Origin: Mycolicibacterium moriokaense
GTDB taxonomy: Bacteria; Actinomycetota; Actinomycetes; Mycobacteriales; Mycobacteriaceae
Length of the DNA stretch: 64,000 nucleotides
Direction of reading: 5' to 3'
Assembly (NCBI RefSeq): GCF_003347205.1
Contig: NZ_QQBJ01000017.1
Coordinates: 184,740 to 248,739, forward strand
A program made the translations under genes and the position numbers. The notes beneath the pieces were generated by a model that was not told the origin of the DNA, searched no databases, and worked only from the letters and a program-made list of their open reading frames with translations. Positions 17,576 to 27,077 of this stretch are shown one piece after another (position 1 is the first letter of the stretch; every line of letters starts with the position of its first letter).

Positions 17576-17865
17576 CCGTCCGGGAGTTCGCCCGCAAGGT
17601 GTTCGGCGGCCAGTGGCCGATCCTGCTGGTCGGGCTGATCTTCGCGGCGGCCGTGGTGTTGGTGATCGGGGGCTACTGGCGGCGCGGCGCACTGGTGATC
17701 GGCATCGGTGTCGCCGTCGCGGCGACGCTGCGGTTGGCGCTGACCGATGAGCGCGCCGGTTTGCTGGTGGTGCGCAGCAAGAGCATCGACTTCGTCACCA
17801 CCGCGACGGTCAGCGCGGCCGTGATCTACATCGCGTGGACCATCGATCCGCTGGGCACCAGCTAG
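17572..17865 (+). CDS. DUF3017 small membrane protein
   Basis: A 97-residue integral membrane protein (Rv3355c type) with three hydrophobic helices: [37 protein letters not shown] and [16 protein letters not shown]. This matches the DUF3017 family that commonly follows folD in Actinobacteria. Function unknown. The GTG start is coupled to the folD stop (overlap 17572-17575). Its TAG stop shares a CTAG tetramer (17862-17865) with the stop codon of the convergent reductase gene. Confidence 0.9.
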   Translation: MTVREFARKVFGGQWPILLVGLIFAAAVVLVIGGYWRRGALVIGIGVAVAATLRLALTDERAGLLVVRSKSIDFVTTATVSAAVIYIAWTIDPLGTS

Positions 17866-19034
17866 GAGCCCGACAGGGTACTTTCCCAAAAAAGCAGCCG
17901 CGCACGGAATTTCGGGTGGCTGACGTTGTCGAGCACCTTGAGCCCGGCGCTGGTCAGGCTGGGGATGCCCGCCAGCCGGTGAAAGACCCGGCCGCGCCGG
18001 TACTGCCTGCCCCACGTCGCGTTCACGCGTTGTTCGTAGTTCGTGAAATCCTGCGGGCCGCCGTTGGTCAGCGCGGCGATGGCGCACTCGCCGGCGGCCA
18101 ACCCGGACTCCAGTGCCTTGGAGATGCCCGCCCCCGACACCGGTCGGGCCGCACCCAGCGCGTCGCCGGCGAACAGCACGCCCGGTCGCCACGGCGGCCA
18201 CGCCGTGAAGCCCATCGGCAGCCGCCAGGCCTGCAGCGCCTTGGATCTCTGCAACGAGGCGACCGACGGCAGCCGCCAGTCTGCGGGCAGGCTCGCCATG
18301 AACTCGCCGAGAAGCTGTGAGGCGTTGATCTGCTGCCACTTCCGGTAGCTGTTCACATAGCCGACGCCGATGTTGACGCGACCGTCGCCGAGGGGAAACA
18401 CCCAGCCATAGCCGGGAAGCTGGTCGCCGAGGAACGACACCTTCAGGTGGATGTCGAGCGAGTCGGAGTCTGGTCGGTTCGCCGACATCTCGGCGCGGAT
18501 CGCGATCGCCGAGTAGCCGTTGTACTTCGAGTCCATCTTCAGTCCCCGCTTGACCGGCGAATAGGCGCCGTCGGCGGCGATCACCGCGTCCGCCGATATG
18601 CGTTCGCCGTTCTCCAGCGTGAGGCCGGTGACTCGACTGTCGTCGTCGACGACGGGGCCGGCGACCGGGGCCGCCTGCCGCACCTCGGCGCCCGCGTCGG
18701 CGGCGTGCATCAGCAACATCGTGTCCAGTTCGCTTCGCCGGATGCCGTGGCCGTGGTCGGGCATCGCCGGACGGCGCGGGAACGAGAGCTCCCACTGGCT
18801 CGGGCTGAAGATCGTCGCGCGGTTTAGCCGGTGGAACTTCGCGACCTCGTCGGCCAGCCCCATCTTCTGCATGTAGCTGACGGCTCGCGGTGTCAGCCCA
18901 TCGCCGCACGGCTTGTCCCGCGGGAACGTCGCCTTGTCCAACACGATCACCCGGGCACCGGCCTGCACGGCCTGCCATGCCGCCGCCGACCCGGCCGGCC
19001 CACCCCCCGCGATCGCAAGGTCGTATCGCTGCAC
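17862..19034 (-). CDS. geranylgeranyl reductase family FAD-dependent oxidoreductase
   Basis: A 390-residue flavoprotein. The N-terminus holds the FAD dinucleotide motif AIAGGGPAGSAAAWQA and the GGR signature FPRDKPCGDGLTPRAV. Mid-protein PGYGWVFPLGDGRVNIGVGY is the PxxYxWxFP substrate motif, and VLFAGDALGAARPVSGAGI is the second FAD motif. The family includes MenJ, which saturates one isoprene of menaquinone, and archaeal lipid reductases; this protein looks like a paralogue, and its prenyl substrate is unknown. GTG 19034 is selected: a GAGGGGGAAG ribosome site precedes it. It is divergent from a TetR gene with which it shares 138 bp and probably its control. Confidence 0.88.
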   Translation of the reverse strand: MQRYDLAIAGGGPAGSAAAWQAVQAGARVIVLDKATFPRDKPCGDGLTPRAVSYMQKMGLADEVAKFHRLNRATIFSPSQWELSFPRRPAMPDHGHGIRRSELDTMLLMHAADAGAEVRQAAPVAGPVVDDDSRVTGLTLENGERISADAVIAADGAYSPVKRGLKMDSKYNGYSAIAIRAEMSANRPDSDSLDIHLKVSFLGDQLPGYGWVFPLGDGRVNIGVGYVNSYRKWQQINASQLLGEFMASLPADWRLPSVASLQRSKALQAWRLPMGFTAWPPWRPGVLFAGDALGAARPVSGAGISKALESGLAAGECAIAALTNGGPQDFTNYEQRVNATWGRQYRRGRVFHRLAGIPSLTSAGLKVLDNVSHPKFRARLLFWESTLSGS

Positions 19035-19112
19035 GTTCGCTTCCCCCTCGAGTCGACTTCGATGTCTCCGGGTATTCGTCGCGGCAAGCGCTCCGGACGG
19101 GTCGGGAACGCC

Positions 19113-19143
19113 GGGCAAATTGTGCCCGTCAGGCAATCTTGCC
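19113..19143. promoter_or_regulatory. paired inverted repeats, putative TetR operator
   Basis: Two adjacent symmetric sites lie in the gap between the divergent reductase and TetR genes: GGGCA-N5-TGCCC at 19113-19127 and GGCAATCTTGCC at 19132-19143. The second overlaps the -35 of the tetR promoter (TTGCCC, 19139-19144). Related half-sites (GGCA/TGCC) suggest one dimeric regulator binding twice, as in autoregulated TetR systems. The binding protein is inferred from position. Confidence 0.6.
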
Positions 19144-19172
19144 CGCTGTGCAAGTTTCTGTATGCTGGACCG
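19139..19172 (+). promoter_or_regulatory. leaderless promoter of the tetR-monooxygenase unit
   Basis: TTGCCC (19139-19144), a 16-bp spacer, then TATGCT (19161-19166). The ATG of the regulator is at 19173, six bases after the -10, so transcription and translation should start at the same A. The -35 is inside the inverted repeat described at 19132-19143. Confidence 0.6.
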
Positions 19173-19817
19173 ATGACCGGTCTTCGCGAGCGCAAGAAGC
19201 TCGACACCCGCCGCGCACTCAGCGACGCCGCGCTCAGGCTCGCGTTCGAGCACGGTCTCGACTCGGTGACCCGAGAGGCCATCGCGGAGCTTGCCGGCGT
19301 GTCCCTGCGGACCTTCAACAACTACTTCACGGGCAAGTACGAGGCGCTGGCCTACCGGCAGACCGAGCGGCTCCGCCGCAGCATCAGCGTGCTGCGGCAA
19401 CGCCCCGCCGACGAGTCGCTGTGGACGTCGATCACCGAGGCCGTGGTGGCGCCGCTCGAGGAGGACTTCCGCGACGCCACCGGCGAGGAGAACAAGCTCC
19501 CCAGCCGCACTGAGCTCGCGGAGGTGCGAAAGCTGTTGATGCGGCCCGAGATCCGCGACGCGGCGAACAAGGAGCTGTTCGACGAATGGCTCGCGGTGGT
19601 GGCCGAGCGAACGGGTACCGACCCCGATCGCGATATCTATCCCCGGCTGGTGACAGCGGTGGTCCGCGCCGTCGGCGACGCGGCCACGGAGATCTATGTA
19701 CGCGCCGACCCGCCCGTACCGATCACCGACTTGATCCGGGCCGGCTTCGCCGAGGTGGCCGCCGGCCTGCCCGAACCCGCCGGCCTTTCCGAGCCCGCCG
19801 GCCGGAGCGCGCGATGA
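19173..19817 (+). CDS. TetR-family transcriptional regulator
   Basis: A 214-residue TetR regulator. The N-terminal helix-turn-helix is clear: TRRALSDAALRLAFEHGLDSVTREAIAELAGVSLRTFNNYFTGKYEAL (residues about 12-60), with a C-terminal ligand domain typical of the group that controls monooxygenases. It probably represses itself, the co-transcribed monooxygenase and perhaps the divergent reductase through the inverted repeats upstream. Its stop overlaps the monooxygenase start (ATGA at 19814-19817). The last 25 residues are a Pro/Glu/Ala repeat-like tail (LPEPAGLSEPAG). Confidence 0.92.
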   Translation: MTGLRERKKLDTRRALSDAALRLAFEHGLDSVTREAIAELAGVSLRTFNNYFTGKYEALAYRQTERLRRSISVLRQRPADESLWTSITEAVVAPLEEDFRDATGEENKLPSRTELAEVRKLLMRPEIRDAANKELFDEWLAVVAERTGTDPDRDIYPRLVTAVVRAVGDAATEIYVRADPPVPITDLIRAGFAEVAAGLPEPAGLSEPAGRSAR

Positions 19818-21328
19818 GCGTCGAAGCCGCCGAGGTCGTCATCTCCGGCGCCGGACCCAACGGTCTGATGCTGGCGTGCGAGCTGGCGTTGGCGGGCGTG
19901 CGCCCCGTGGTGCTGGACAAGCTGCCGGGGCCCAGTGATGAGCCGAAGGCCAACGGTCTTGTCGGACAGGTTATCCGGCAGCTCGACATGCGCGGCCTCT
20001 ACCACGTGATGGGCGGCGAGGCGGGTGCGCCGCAACCGGCTCACGGCTGGATGTTCGCCGGCTTGCCGCTGATGTTTCTCGGCCTCGAGGACAACCCGAT
20101 GTACGCCCTGCTCATCTCACAGCCCCGGCTGGTCCGGCTGCTGGAGAAGCGGGCGCGCGACCTCGGGGTCGACATCCGGTGGGGCCACGAGTTGACGGCG
20201 CTGCGGCAGGACGACAAGAGCGTCGCGCTGACGGTGGCCACGGCGGGCAGGGCCTACCGGTTGGACGCCGGCTACCTGGTGGGCGCCGACGGCGGCCGCA
20301 GCATGGTGCGCAAGAGCGCGGGCATCGACTTCCCGGGGTCCACCTCGCCGATCGTCAGCCGAGTCGCCCATGTGCACCTGCCCGAAGAACTGCTGGTGCC
20401 AGGGCGCGGCTACGACCTGCCGGGCTTCGGCCTACTGCCGTTCGGCCACAACAGGTTCGGGTCGGGCACGGTGATCGCATTCCCGATCGATCCCACTCGC
20501 CCGTTGCTGGGCTCCGTCGAGTACGGCGGGACCGTCGGCGCCGCCCAAGGGGAGATGAGCCTCGAGGAACTGCGCGCCAGCCTGCGTCGCATCATCGGTG
20601 TCGACGTGCCGCTGGAGGCGCCGAAGGGACCGGGTCCGCACGCGCTCCGCCGGCTCGACGGCACCAACTCGCGGCAGGCCGAGCGGTACCGGGACGGCCG
20701 GGTGCTGCTGCTCGGCGACGCCGCACATGTGCACTCGCCGATGGGCGGGCCGGGGCTGAACCTGGGCATGGCCGACGCCGTCAACCTCGGCTGGAAGCTC
20801 GCCGGAGTGGTGAACGGCTGGGCGCCGGGCGATCTGCTCGACACCTACGAGTCGGAGCGCTACCCGGTGGGCGAGCGGGTGATGATGCACTCGCAGGCCC
20901 AGCTGGCGCTGGCGGCGCCGGGCCCGGAGGTGGCGGCGCTGCGGGAGCTGTTCGCCGAACTGGCCGACCAGCCGAGCGTGACGGCGCATCTGGCCGGCCT
21001 GCTGGCCGGCTCCGACGTGCGCTACGACGTCGGCTCCGACCATCCGCTGGCGGGGTTGATGGTGCCCGACCTCGAAGTCGACGACGGCCGTCGGGTCGCC
21101 GAGTTGCTGCACGACGCGCAGGCGGTGCTCCTCGGTGGTGACGCGGCGGTGGCGGCAGCGGCGCCGTGGTGTGACCGCTCGGCCGTAGTGACGGCGTCGG
21201 CGGGACACGGACCTGCGACGATGCTGATCCGGCCGGACGGCTACGTGGCGTGGGCCGCCGACGAATTCGGGCCGGCCGACGCCGACCGGCTGCGCGCGGC
21301 GTTGACGCGCTGGCTGGGCGCCGAATAG
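19814..21328 (+). CDS. FAD-dependent aromatic-ring-type monooxygenase (PheA/TfdB family)
   Basis: A 504-residue flavin monooxygenase of the FAD_binding_3 class. Motifs: GxGxxG as SGAGPNGLMLACELALAG, the DG motif VGADGGRSMVRKSAG near residue 157, and the GD motif LLGDAAHVHSPMGGPGLNLGMADAVNLGWKLA near residue 297. The C-terminal thioredoxin-like domain is present (ASAGHGPATMLIRPDGYVAW). Members hydroxylate phenols, polyketides or drugs (rifampicin monooxygenase is one relative). The substrate is not identifiable. Translationally coupled to the TetR gene, so induction by its own substrate is likely. Confidence 0.9.
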   Translation: MSVEAAEVVISGAGPNGLMLACELALAGVRPVVLDKLPGPSDEPKANGLVGQVIRQLDMRGLYHVMGGEAGAPQPAHGWMFAGLPLMFLGLEDNPMYALLISQPRLVRLLEKRARDLGVDIRWGHELTALRQDDKSVALTVATAGRAYRLDAGYLVGADGGRSMVRKSAGIDFPGSTSPIVSRVAHVHLPEELLVPGRGYDLPGFGLLPFGHNRFGSGTVIAFPIDPTRPLLGSVEYGGTVGAAQGEMSLEELRASLRRIIGVDVPLEAPKGPGPHALRRLDGTNSRQAERYRDGRVLLLGDAAHVHSPMGGPGLNLGMADAVNLGWKLAGVVNGWAPGDLLDTYESERYPVGERVMMHSQAQLALAAPGPEVAALRELFAELADQPSVTAHLAGLLAGSDVRYDVGSDHPLAGLMVPDLEVDDGRRVAELLHDAQAVLLGGDAAVAAAAPWCDRSAVVTASAGHGPATMLIRPDGYVAWAADEFGPADADRLRAALTRWLGAE

Positions 21329-21418
21329 CACGAACCCGCGTTTAACTTACTCACAAGTAGGGTAAGCCTTTCCCTGTCATTCGTGACAGCGGTCACACTG
21401 GGCGGCGGGAGGTTTTCG

Positions 21419-22552
21419 GTGGCTATGTCGATCAAGTCCTTGGCTCGCTGGAGCAAGGCACCCGCCCGTGACGTGGAGGCGGCGTCCGGGCCGTGGGTCA
21501 ACATCATTCGCGGCCTGGCGGCGCGGGCCACCACGCCGCTGCTGCCCGACGACTACCTGTCGCTGCTGAACCCGCTGTGGTCGGCCCGCGAGCTACGCGG
21601 CGAGATCATCGAGGTCCGCCCCGAGACCAAGGATTCGGCGACCGTCGTGATCCGGCCCGGCTGGGGATTCTCCGGCGACTACCAGCCAGGGCAGTACGTC
21701 GGCATCGGGTTGCGCGTCAACGGCCGGTGGCACTGGCGGTCGTACTCGCTGACCTCGGTTCCGCAGCGATCCGGCGACGACGTCATCTCGATCACGGTGA
21801 AGGCCACCCCGGAGGGGTTCCTCTCCACCCACCTCGTCAACGGCGTGGAGCCCGGCACCGTCATCCGGTTGGCCTCCCCGAAAGGCGATTTCGCACTTCC
21901 CGACCCGCCGCCGCAGCGCGTGCTGTTCATCACCGCGGGCAGCGGTGTCACGCCGATCATGGGCATGCTGCGCTCGCTGAGGGCGCGCGAACAGCATCCC
22001 GACATCGTGCACGTGCATTCGGCACCATCCGCCGACGAGGTGATCTTTCACCAGGAGTTGCAGGAGCTGGAGCGCGATGCGAAGGGCTATCGGCTGCACC
22101 TGCAGCTGACCGCCAGCGACGGCAAGCTCGACTTCGACGCGCTAGACGACATCGTGCCCGACTGGGATGACCGCTCGACATGGGCGTGCGGACCGGCCCC
22201 GATGCTGGACAGCGTGGAAAAGCTTTGGCAGAGCAAGGGTCTCGCGGACCAGCTGCACATGGAGCGATTCACCATCGCCGCCACCGACAAGGGCGGGGAG
22301 GGCGGCACCGTCACGTTCGCGATCTCCGACAAGCAGGTCGAGATCGACGGCGCGACAACCATTCTGGAGGCGGGGGAGCAGGTCGGGCTTCAGATGCCGT
22401 TCGGCTGCCGGATGGGCATCTGTCAGACCTGCGTGCTGCCGCTCGACGATGGTCACATCCGCGACATCCGGTCGGGCGAGGAGCACGGCGCGGGCGACCG
22501 AATACAGACCTGCATCTCGACCGCATCCGGCAACTGCACCATCAACATCTGA
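21419..22552 (+). CDS. ferredoxin/NADPH oxidoreductase feeding the fatty acid desaturase
   Basis: A 377-residue three-part electron-transfer protein like Rv3230c. It has an N-terminal FAD domain (GQYVGIGLRVNGRWHWRSYSLTS), an NAD(P) domain (VLFITAGSGVTPIMGMLRSL), and a C-terminal 2Fe-2S plant-type ferredoxin (PFGCRMGICQTCVLPL plus IQTCIS, giving the four Cys ligands). It passes electrons from NADPH to the membrane desaturase encoded next. GTG 21419 with GGGAGG six bases upstream is preferred; ATG 21425 is an alternative. The pair lies 30 bp apart in the same direction, so they form an operon. Confidence 0.92.
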   Translation: MAMSIKSLARWSKAPARDVEAASGPWVNIIRGLAARATTPLLPDDYLSLLNPLWSARELRGEIIEVRPETKDSATVVIRPGWGFSGDYQPGQYVGIGLRVNGRWHWRSYSLTSVPQRSGDDVISITVKATPEGFLSTHLVNGVEPGTVIRLASPKGDFALPDPPPQRVLFITAGSGVTPIMGMLRSLRAREQHPDIVHVHSAPSADEVIFHQELQELERDAKGYRLHLQLTASDGKLDFDALDDIVPDWDDRSTWACGPAPMLDSVEKLWQSKGLADQLHMERFTIAATDKGGEGGTVTFAISDKQVEIDGATTILEAGEQVGLQMPFGCRMGICQTCVLPLDDGHIRDIRSGEEHGAGDRIQTCISTASGNCTINI

Positions 22553-22582
22553 CGAATCCGAACGAGCGAGAGGGGCACCCGA

Positions 22583-23797
22583 GTGGCCATCACCGACATC
22601 AAGGCCTATGCGCACCTGACGACCGAGGACATCGAACAACTGGCCGTCGAGTTGGACCAGATTCGCGCCGACGTCGAGGAGTCACGCGGGGAGCGCGACG
22701 CCCGGTACGTGCGGCGCACCATCCAGTTGCAGCGCGCGCTCGCCGCGGGCGGGCGGGTCGCCCTGTTCGCCAGCAGCAGCCGCATCGCCCGGGTCGCCGG
22801 TACGGCGCTGCTGGCGTCGGCGAAGATCATCGAGAACATGGAGTTGGGGCACAACGTCATTCACGGCCAGTGGGACTGGATGAACGACCCCGAGATTCAT
22901 TCCACCGAATGGGAGTGGGACACCACCTGCCCGTCGTCGCAGTGGAAGCACTCGCACAACTTCGTGCACCACAAGTACACCAACGTGGTGGGCCTCGACG
23001 GCGACGTCGGCTACGGCATCATGCGCGTCACCCGCGACGAACCGTGGGCGCCGTGGATGATCGGCAACCCGGTGTACAACCTGATGCTGGGCACCCTCTT
23101 CGAATGGGGTGTCGCGCTGCACCACATCGAGACCGCCAAGATTCGCAAGAAGGAGAAGACCTGGGCGGAGGCGCGCAAGGACCTGCGCATCATGGGCAAG
23201 AAGATGGGCAAGCAGGTCGGCAAGGACTACCTGGTGTTCCCCGCGTTGACCGGCACCAACTGGAAGCACACGCTGAAGTGCAACTTCGTGGCCAACCTGA
23301 TCCGCAACTACTGGTCCTACATGGTGATCTTCTGCGGCCACTTCCCCGACGGCGCCGAGAAGTTCACCGTCGAGGAGTTCGAGAACGAGACGCGCGGCGA
23401 GTGGTACCTGCGACAGATGTTGGGATCAGCCAACTTTCACGCCGGGCCCATCATGGCCTTCATGAGCGGCAACCTCTGCTACCAGATCGAACACCACCTG
23501 TTCCCCGACCTGCCCAGCAACCGGTACGCCGAGATGAGCGTCCGCGTTCGTGAACTCTGCGACAAGTACGACCTGCCCTACACCACCGGCCCGCTTCACC
23601 GGCAGTACCTGCAGTCGTTCTGGACCATCCTGAAGTTGGCTCTGCCCAACCGCTTCCTCAGCGGCAGCACCGACGAGGCTCCCGAGACGAACTCCGAGCG
23701 CCGGTTCGACGGCGTGGTGATCGAGGCGAGGGGCAACGGCTCGCACCGACGCGGCCTGCGGACCGCGATCAAGCAGCGGTTGGGTGCCGCGGCCTGA
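22583..23797 (+). CDS. membrane acyl-CoA fatty acid desaturase (DesA3 type)
   Basis: A 404-residue membrane di-iron desaturase resembling DesA3 (Rv3229c), the stearoyl-CoA delta-9 desaturase making oleate. All three His boxes are visible: HNVIH at 90-94, HSHNFVHH ending at 130, and QIEHHLFPD near residue 303. Hydrophobic helices lie between boxes. GTG 22583 is the start, 30 bp after the reductase stop, with GAGAGGGG upstream. The C-terminal 40 residues are basic and cytosolic. The reductase upstream is its expected partner. Confidence 0.92.
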   Translation: MAITDIKAYAHLTTEDIEQLAVELDQIRADVEESRGERDARYVRRTIQLQRALAAGGRVALFASSSRIARVAGTALLASAKIIENMELGHNVIHGQWDWMNDPEIHSTEWEWDTTCPSSQWKHSHNFVHHKYTNVVGLDGDVGYGIMRVTRDEPWAPWMIGNPVYNLMLGTLFEWGVALHHIETAKIRKKEKTWAEARKDLRIMGKKMGKQVGKDYLVFPALTGTNWKHTLKCNFVANLIRNYWSYMVIFCGHFPDGAEKFTVEEFENETRGEWYLRQMLGSANFHAGPIMAFMSGNLCYQIEHHLFPDLPSNRYAEMSVRVRELCDKYDLPYTTGPLHRQYLQSFWTILKLALPNRFLSGSTDEAPETNSERRFDGVVIEARGNGSHRRGLRTAIKQRLGAAA

Positions 23798-23809
23798 TTC
23801 GCCGCCGCC

Positions 23810-24541
23810 TCAGATCAGCGTGGCGCGCAGACACACCGTGATGTAAGGCAGCGCCAGGCCCGTGGAGTTGGCCAGCGCGGGGTGGGTGCCCAGCAGCTCG
23901 CGGACCCGCTCCAGCGTCTGGGTGCGCACCTCGGTTGGGGAGGTGATGCAGTAGCTGCGGGAGGCCACCAGGTCGATCAGCGCCTGCGGGGTCAGGTAAC
24001 TGGTCCACTCCACGTGCTGGCGCTCGATGTCGGTGAACGGCTCGGCGAGCGTGACCTCGTGGCTGAACGGGTCGTCCTCGTGGCCGATGATGCGGCCGAG
24101 GTCCTTCACCCAGCCCATCCGCTCGTCGCGGGTGTTCCACACCAGGCCCAGGCGTCCGCCGGGGCGCAGCACGCGGGCGACCTCCTTGATGGCCCGCTCG
24201 GGGTCGAACCAGTGCCAGGCCTGCGCGACCAGCACCGCGTCCACGCTGTCGTCGGGCAGCGGGATCTCCTCGGCGGTGCCCAGCAGCGCGGGCGTGTCGG
24301 GCAGCGAGGTGCTCAGCAGCTCCAGCATTTCCGGGATCGGGTCCACCGCGACGACGCCGAGGCCGCGCTCGACCAGCCGGGTGGTCAGCTTCCCGGTGCC
24401 TGCGCCGAGGTCGAGCACGTCTGCGGCGTTGGCGGGCAGTAGCCAGTCGATGGCTTCGGGTGGGTACGACGGTCTTCCGCGCTCGTATGCCGCGGCCTCT
24501 GCACCGAACGACAGGGAACGCTGCTGCCCTAATTGGCTCAT
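23810..24541 (-). CDS. class I SAM-dependent methyltransferase, last gene of the met operon
   Basis: A 243-residue methyltransferase (Rv3342 type) with [15 protein letters not shown] (motif I, about residue 42), [10 protein letters not shown], and the [27 protein letters not shown] block of the Methyltransf_11 family. The substrate is unknown. Its ATG overlaps the metX stop by 4 bp (24538-24541), so it is coupled to metX and lies in the same SAM-riboswitch-controlled transcript. It is therefore a SAM consumer placed under SAM feedback. Confidence 0.9.
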   Translation of the reverse strand: MSQLGQQRSLSFGAEAAAYERGRPSYPPEAIDWLLPANAADVLDLGAGTGKLTTRLVERGLGVVAVDPIPEMLELLSTSLPDTPALLGTAEEIPLPDDSVDAVLVAQAWHWFDPERAIKEVARVLRPGGRLGLVWNTRDERMGWVKDLGRIIGHEDDPFSHEVTLAEPFTDIERQHVEWTSYLTPQALIDLVASRSYCITSPTEVRTQTLERVRELLGTHPALANSTGLALPYITVCLRATLI

Positions 24542-25662
24542 TGCGGTGCTGCCAGCTCCAACGTTTCGCGGATCAGGGCGCCGACCGCCTCCGTCTCGAC
24601 GAGGAAGCCGTCGTGGCCGTAGATCGAATCGACAACCTTCAACTGGGCACAACCCGGCAGCAGCTCGGCTAATTCCTCCTGCAGGCGCAGCGGGTACAGC
24701 CGGTCGGAGGTGATGCCGCCGACCACCACCGGCACCGGGCAGCCACCGAGGGCCTTCTCGATGCCGCCGCGGCCCCGGCCGACGTCGTGGCTGGACAGCG
24801 ACTCGGTCAACGTGACATAGGTGCCGGCGTCGAACCGGCTCAGCAGCTTGTGGCCCTGGTGCTCCAGGTAGCTCTGCACCGCGTAGCGCCCGCCGGTGGC
24901 GGGGTTCTCGTCGCCCTGGCCGTCGTTGCGGAAGCGGTCGTCGAGTTCGTTCTCGCCGCGGTAGGTCAGGTGCGCGAACCGCCGAGCGATCTGCATCCCG
25001 GTGTCCGGCGAGCGACCCGTGCCGTAGTAGTCGCCGCCCTGCCAGTCCGGATCGCACTTGATCGCGGCGATCTGGTTGCTCTGCGTGCCGATCTGATCGG
25101 CGGTCGCGCGGGCGCCGACCGCCAGCACCAGCGCCGAGCGGACGTTGTCGGGATAGGCGATCATCCACTCCAGCGCGCGGGCGCCCCCCATCGACCCGCC
25201 GACCACGGCGGCCACCTCGGTGATGCCGAGCGCCGCCAGCGCGGCGACGTCGGCCTCCACCTGGTCGCGAATACTCACCAGCGGAAACCTTGAGCCCCAG
25301 GGCTTTCCGTCCCGGGCCAGCGAGCTGGGGCCGGTCGACCCGCGACAGCCGCCCAGCACGTTGGTGGAGACCGCGCACCAGCGGTCGGTGTCGATCGGTG
25401 CGCCGGGGCCGGCAACTCCGTCCCACCAGCCCGCGGTCGGGTGACCCGGACCTGCCGGGCCGGTGATGTGCGAGTCACCGGTCAGCGCGTGCAGTACCAC
25501 CACGACGTTGTCGCGGTTGGGCGAGAGCTCACCCCAGCGCTGCACCGCGATGGAGACGTCGTCGACCACGGCGCCACTCTCCAGCGTCAGCGAACCGATG
25601 TCGACGATCTCGACCTCGCCTTCGGCGGGCAGCGCGTCGGTGGGCACGTCAAAGATTGTCAC
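24538..25662 (-). CDS. metX: homoserine O-acetyltransferase
   Basis: A 374-residue alpha/beta-hydrolase-fold acetyltransferase, the first step of methionine synthesis from homoserine (Rv3341 metA/metX). The nucleophile Ser is in [25 protein letters not shown] and [14 protein letters not shown] are further family signatures, and the catalytic Asp/His lie in the ITSDRLYPL and YGHDGFL segments. GTG 25662 is chosen with AGGATT upstream and gives the normal length. It sits 23 bp after metY and overlaps the next methyltransferase. Confidence 0.95.
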   Translation of the reverse strand: MTIFDVPTDALPAEGEVEIVDIGSLTLESGAVVDDVSIAVQRWGELSPNRDNVVVVLHALTGDSHITGPAGPGHPTAGWWDGVAGPGAPIDTDRWCAVSTNVLGGCRGSTGPSSLARDGKPWGSRFPLVSIRDQVEADVAALAALGITEVAAVVGGSMGGARALEWMIAYPDNVRSALVLAVGARATADQIGTQSNQIAAIKCDPDWQGGDYYGTGRSPDTGMQIARRFAHLTYRGENELDDRFRNDGQGDENPATGGRYAVQSYLEHQGHKLLSRFDAGTYVTLTESLSSHDVGRGRGGIEKALGGCPVPVVVGGITSDRLYPLRLQEELAELLPGCAQLKVVDSIYGHDGFLVETEAVGALIRETLELAAPQ

Positions 25663-25685
25663 GTCAGAATCCTCTTCACCGACCG

Positions 25686-27032
25686 CTAAAACGCTGAGAC
25701 CGTCGCGGGATCGGTTGCCCCGGTGGAGTGGAACGGCTTGGCCGCGGCGAACCCCTGGTCGAGGTCGGCGATGATGTCGTCGATCCCCTCGATGCCGACC
25801 GCCAGCCGCACCAGGCCGGGGGTGACGCCGGTCGCCAGCTGTTCTTCCGGAGTCAGCTGCGAGTGCGTGGTCGACGCCGGATGGATCACCAGCGAGCGCA
25901 CGTCGCCGATGTTGGCGACGTGGCTGTGCAGGGTCAACGCGTTGACGAACGCCTTTCCGGCGTCGATGCCGCCGGCCAGCTCGAACGCCAGCACCGCGCC
26001 GGTGCCCTTCGGGGCCAATTTGCGGCCAAGCTCGTGCCACGGCGAGCTGGGCAGGCCCGCGTAGTTCACCGAGGTGACATCCGGGTGGGCCTGCAGGTAT
26101 TCGGCGACCCGCTGCGCGTTGGCGACGTGGCGCTCGATGCGCAGGCTGAGCGTCTCCAGCCCCTGCGCCACCAGGAACGCGTTGAACGGCGACGCCGCCG
26201 AGCCCATGTCGCGCAGCAGCTGCACCCGCGCCTTCAGGGCATAGGCGGGCGGCCCCAGCTCGGCGAACACCACGCCGTGGTAGCTGGGGTCCGGGGTGGT
26301 GAAGCCAGGGAAGCGGCCGTTTGTCCAGTCGAAGCCGCCGCCGTCGATGATCACGCCGGCGATCGCGGCGCCGTGCCCGCCCAGGTACTTGGTGGCCGAG
26401 TGCACGACGATGTCGGCGCCATGGCTGATCGGCTGGATCAGGTACGGCGTCGCCACGGTGTTGTCGACGATCAGGGGCACGCCTGCCTCATGCGCGACGG
26501 CCGCGACGTTGGGGATGTCGAGGATGTCGTTCTGCGGGTTGGAGATGGTCTCGCCGAAGAACGCCTTGGTGTTGGGCGCCACGGCGGCCCGCCACGAGTC
26601 CAGGTCGTCGGGGTCCTCGACGAAGCTGACGTCGATGCCCACCTTGGGCAGCGTGTAGTGGAACAGGTTGTAGGTGCCGCCGTAGAGCCGCGGACTGGAC
26701 ACGATGTGGTCGCCGGCGTTGGCGAGGTTGAGGATCGCGAAGGTCTCGGCGGCCTGGCCGGAGGCCAGAAACAGCGCCGCGACCCCGCCTTCGAGTGCGG
26801 CGATGCGCTGCTCGACGACGTCCTGCGTCGGGTTCATGATCCTGGTGTAGATGTTGCCCGGCTCGGCCAGGCCGAACAGCGCGGCGGCGTGCTCGGTGCT
26901 GTTGAACGTGTACGACGTGGTCTGGTAGATCGGCAGCGCCCGCGCGTTGGTGGCGCTGTCGGGGGTCTGGCCGGCGTGGACCTGCTTGGTCTCAAACGAC
27001 CAATTGGCCGTCGGGTCTTCTGGCGTGCTCAT
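25686..27032 (-). CDS. metY: O-acetylhomoserine sulfhydrylase
   Basis: A 448-residue PLP enzyme of the Cys/Met metabolism family (Rv3340, named metC in M. tuberculosis). It converts O-acetylhomoserine plus sulfide into homocysteine. The PLP lysine is in [13 protein letters not shown], about residue 215, with the [21 protein letters not shown] and YTRIMNPT segments typical of the family. The ATG at 27032 has AGGCC..AATAGG-like purines upstream. It is the first gene behind the SAM-IV riboswitch and is followed by metX, its substrate supplier. Confidence 0.95.
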   Translation of the reverse strand: MSTPEDPTANWSFETKQVHAGQTPDSATNARALPIYQTTSYTFNSTEHAAALFGLAEPGNIYTRIMNPTQDVVEQRIAALEGGVAALFLASGQAAETFAILNLANAGDHIVSSPRLYGGTYNLFHYTLPKVGIDVSFVEDPDDLDSWRAAVAPNTKAFFGETISNPQNDILDIPNVAAVAHEAGVPLIVDNTVATPYLIQPISHGADIVVHSATKYLGGHGAAIAGVIIDGGGFDWTNGRFPGFTTPDPSYHGVVFAELGPPAYALKARVQLLRDMGSAASPFNAFLVAQGLETLSLRIERHVANAQRVAEYLQAHPDVTSVNYAGLPSSPWHELGRKLAPKGTGAVLAFELAGGIDAGKAFVNALTLHSHVANIGDVRSLVIHPASTTHSQLTPEEQLATGVTPGLVRLAVGIEGIDDIIADLDQGFAAAKPFHSTGATDPATVSAF

Positions 27033-27077
27033 AGGAATAGGCCTCCATCTGTCTACTCTGGGGGCCCGTTTCCTGCG

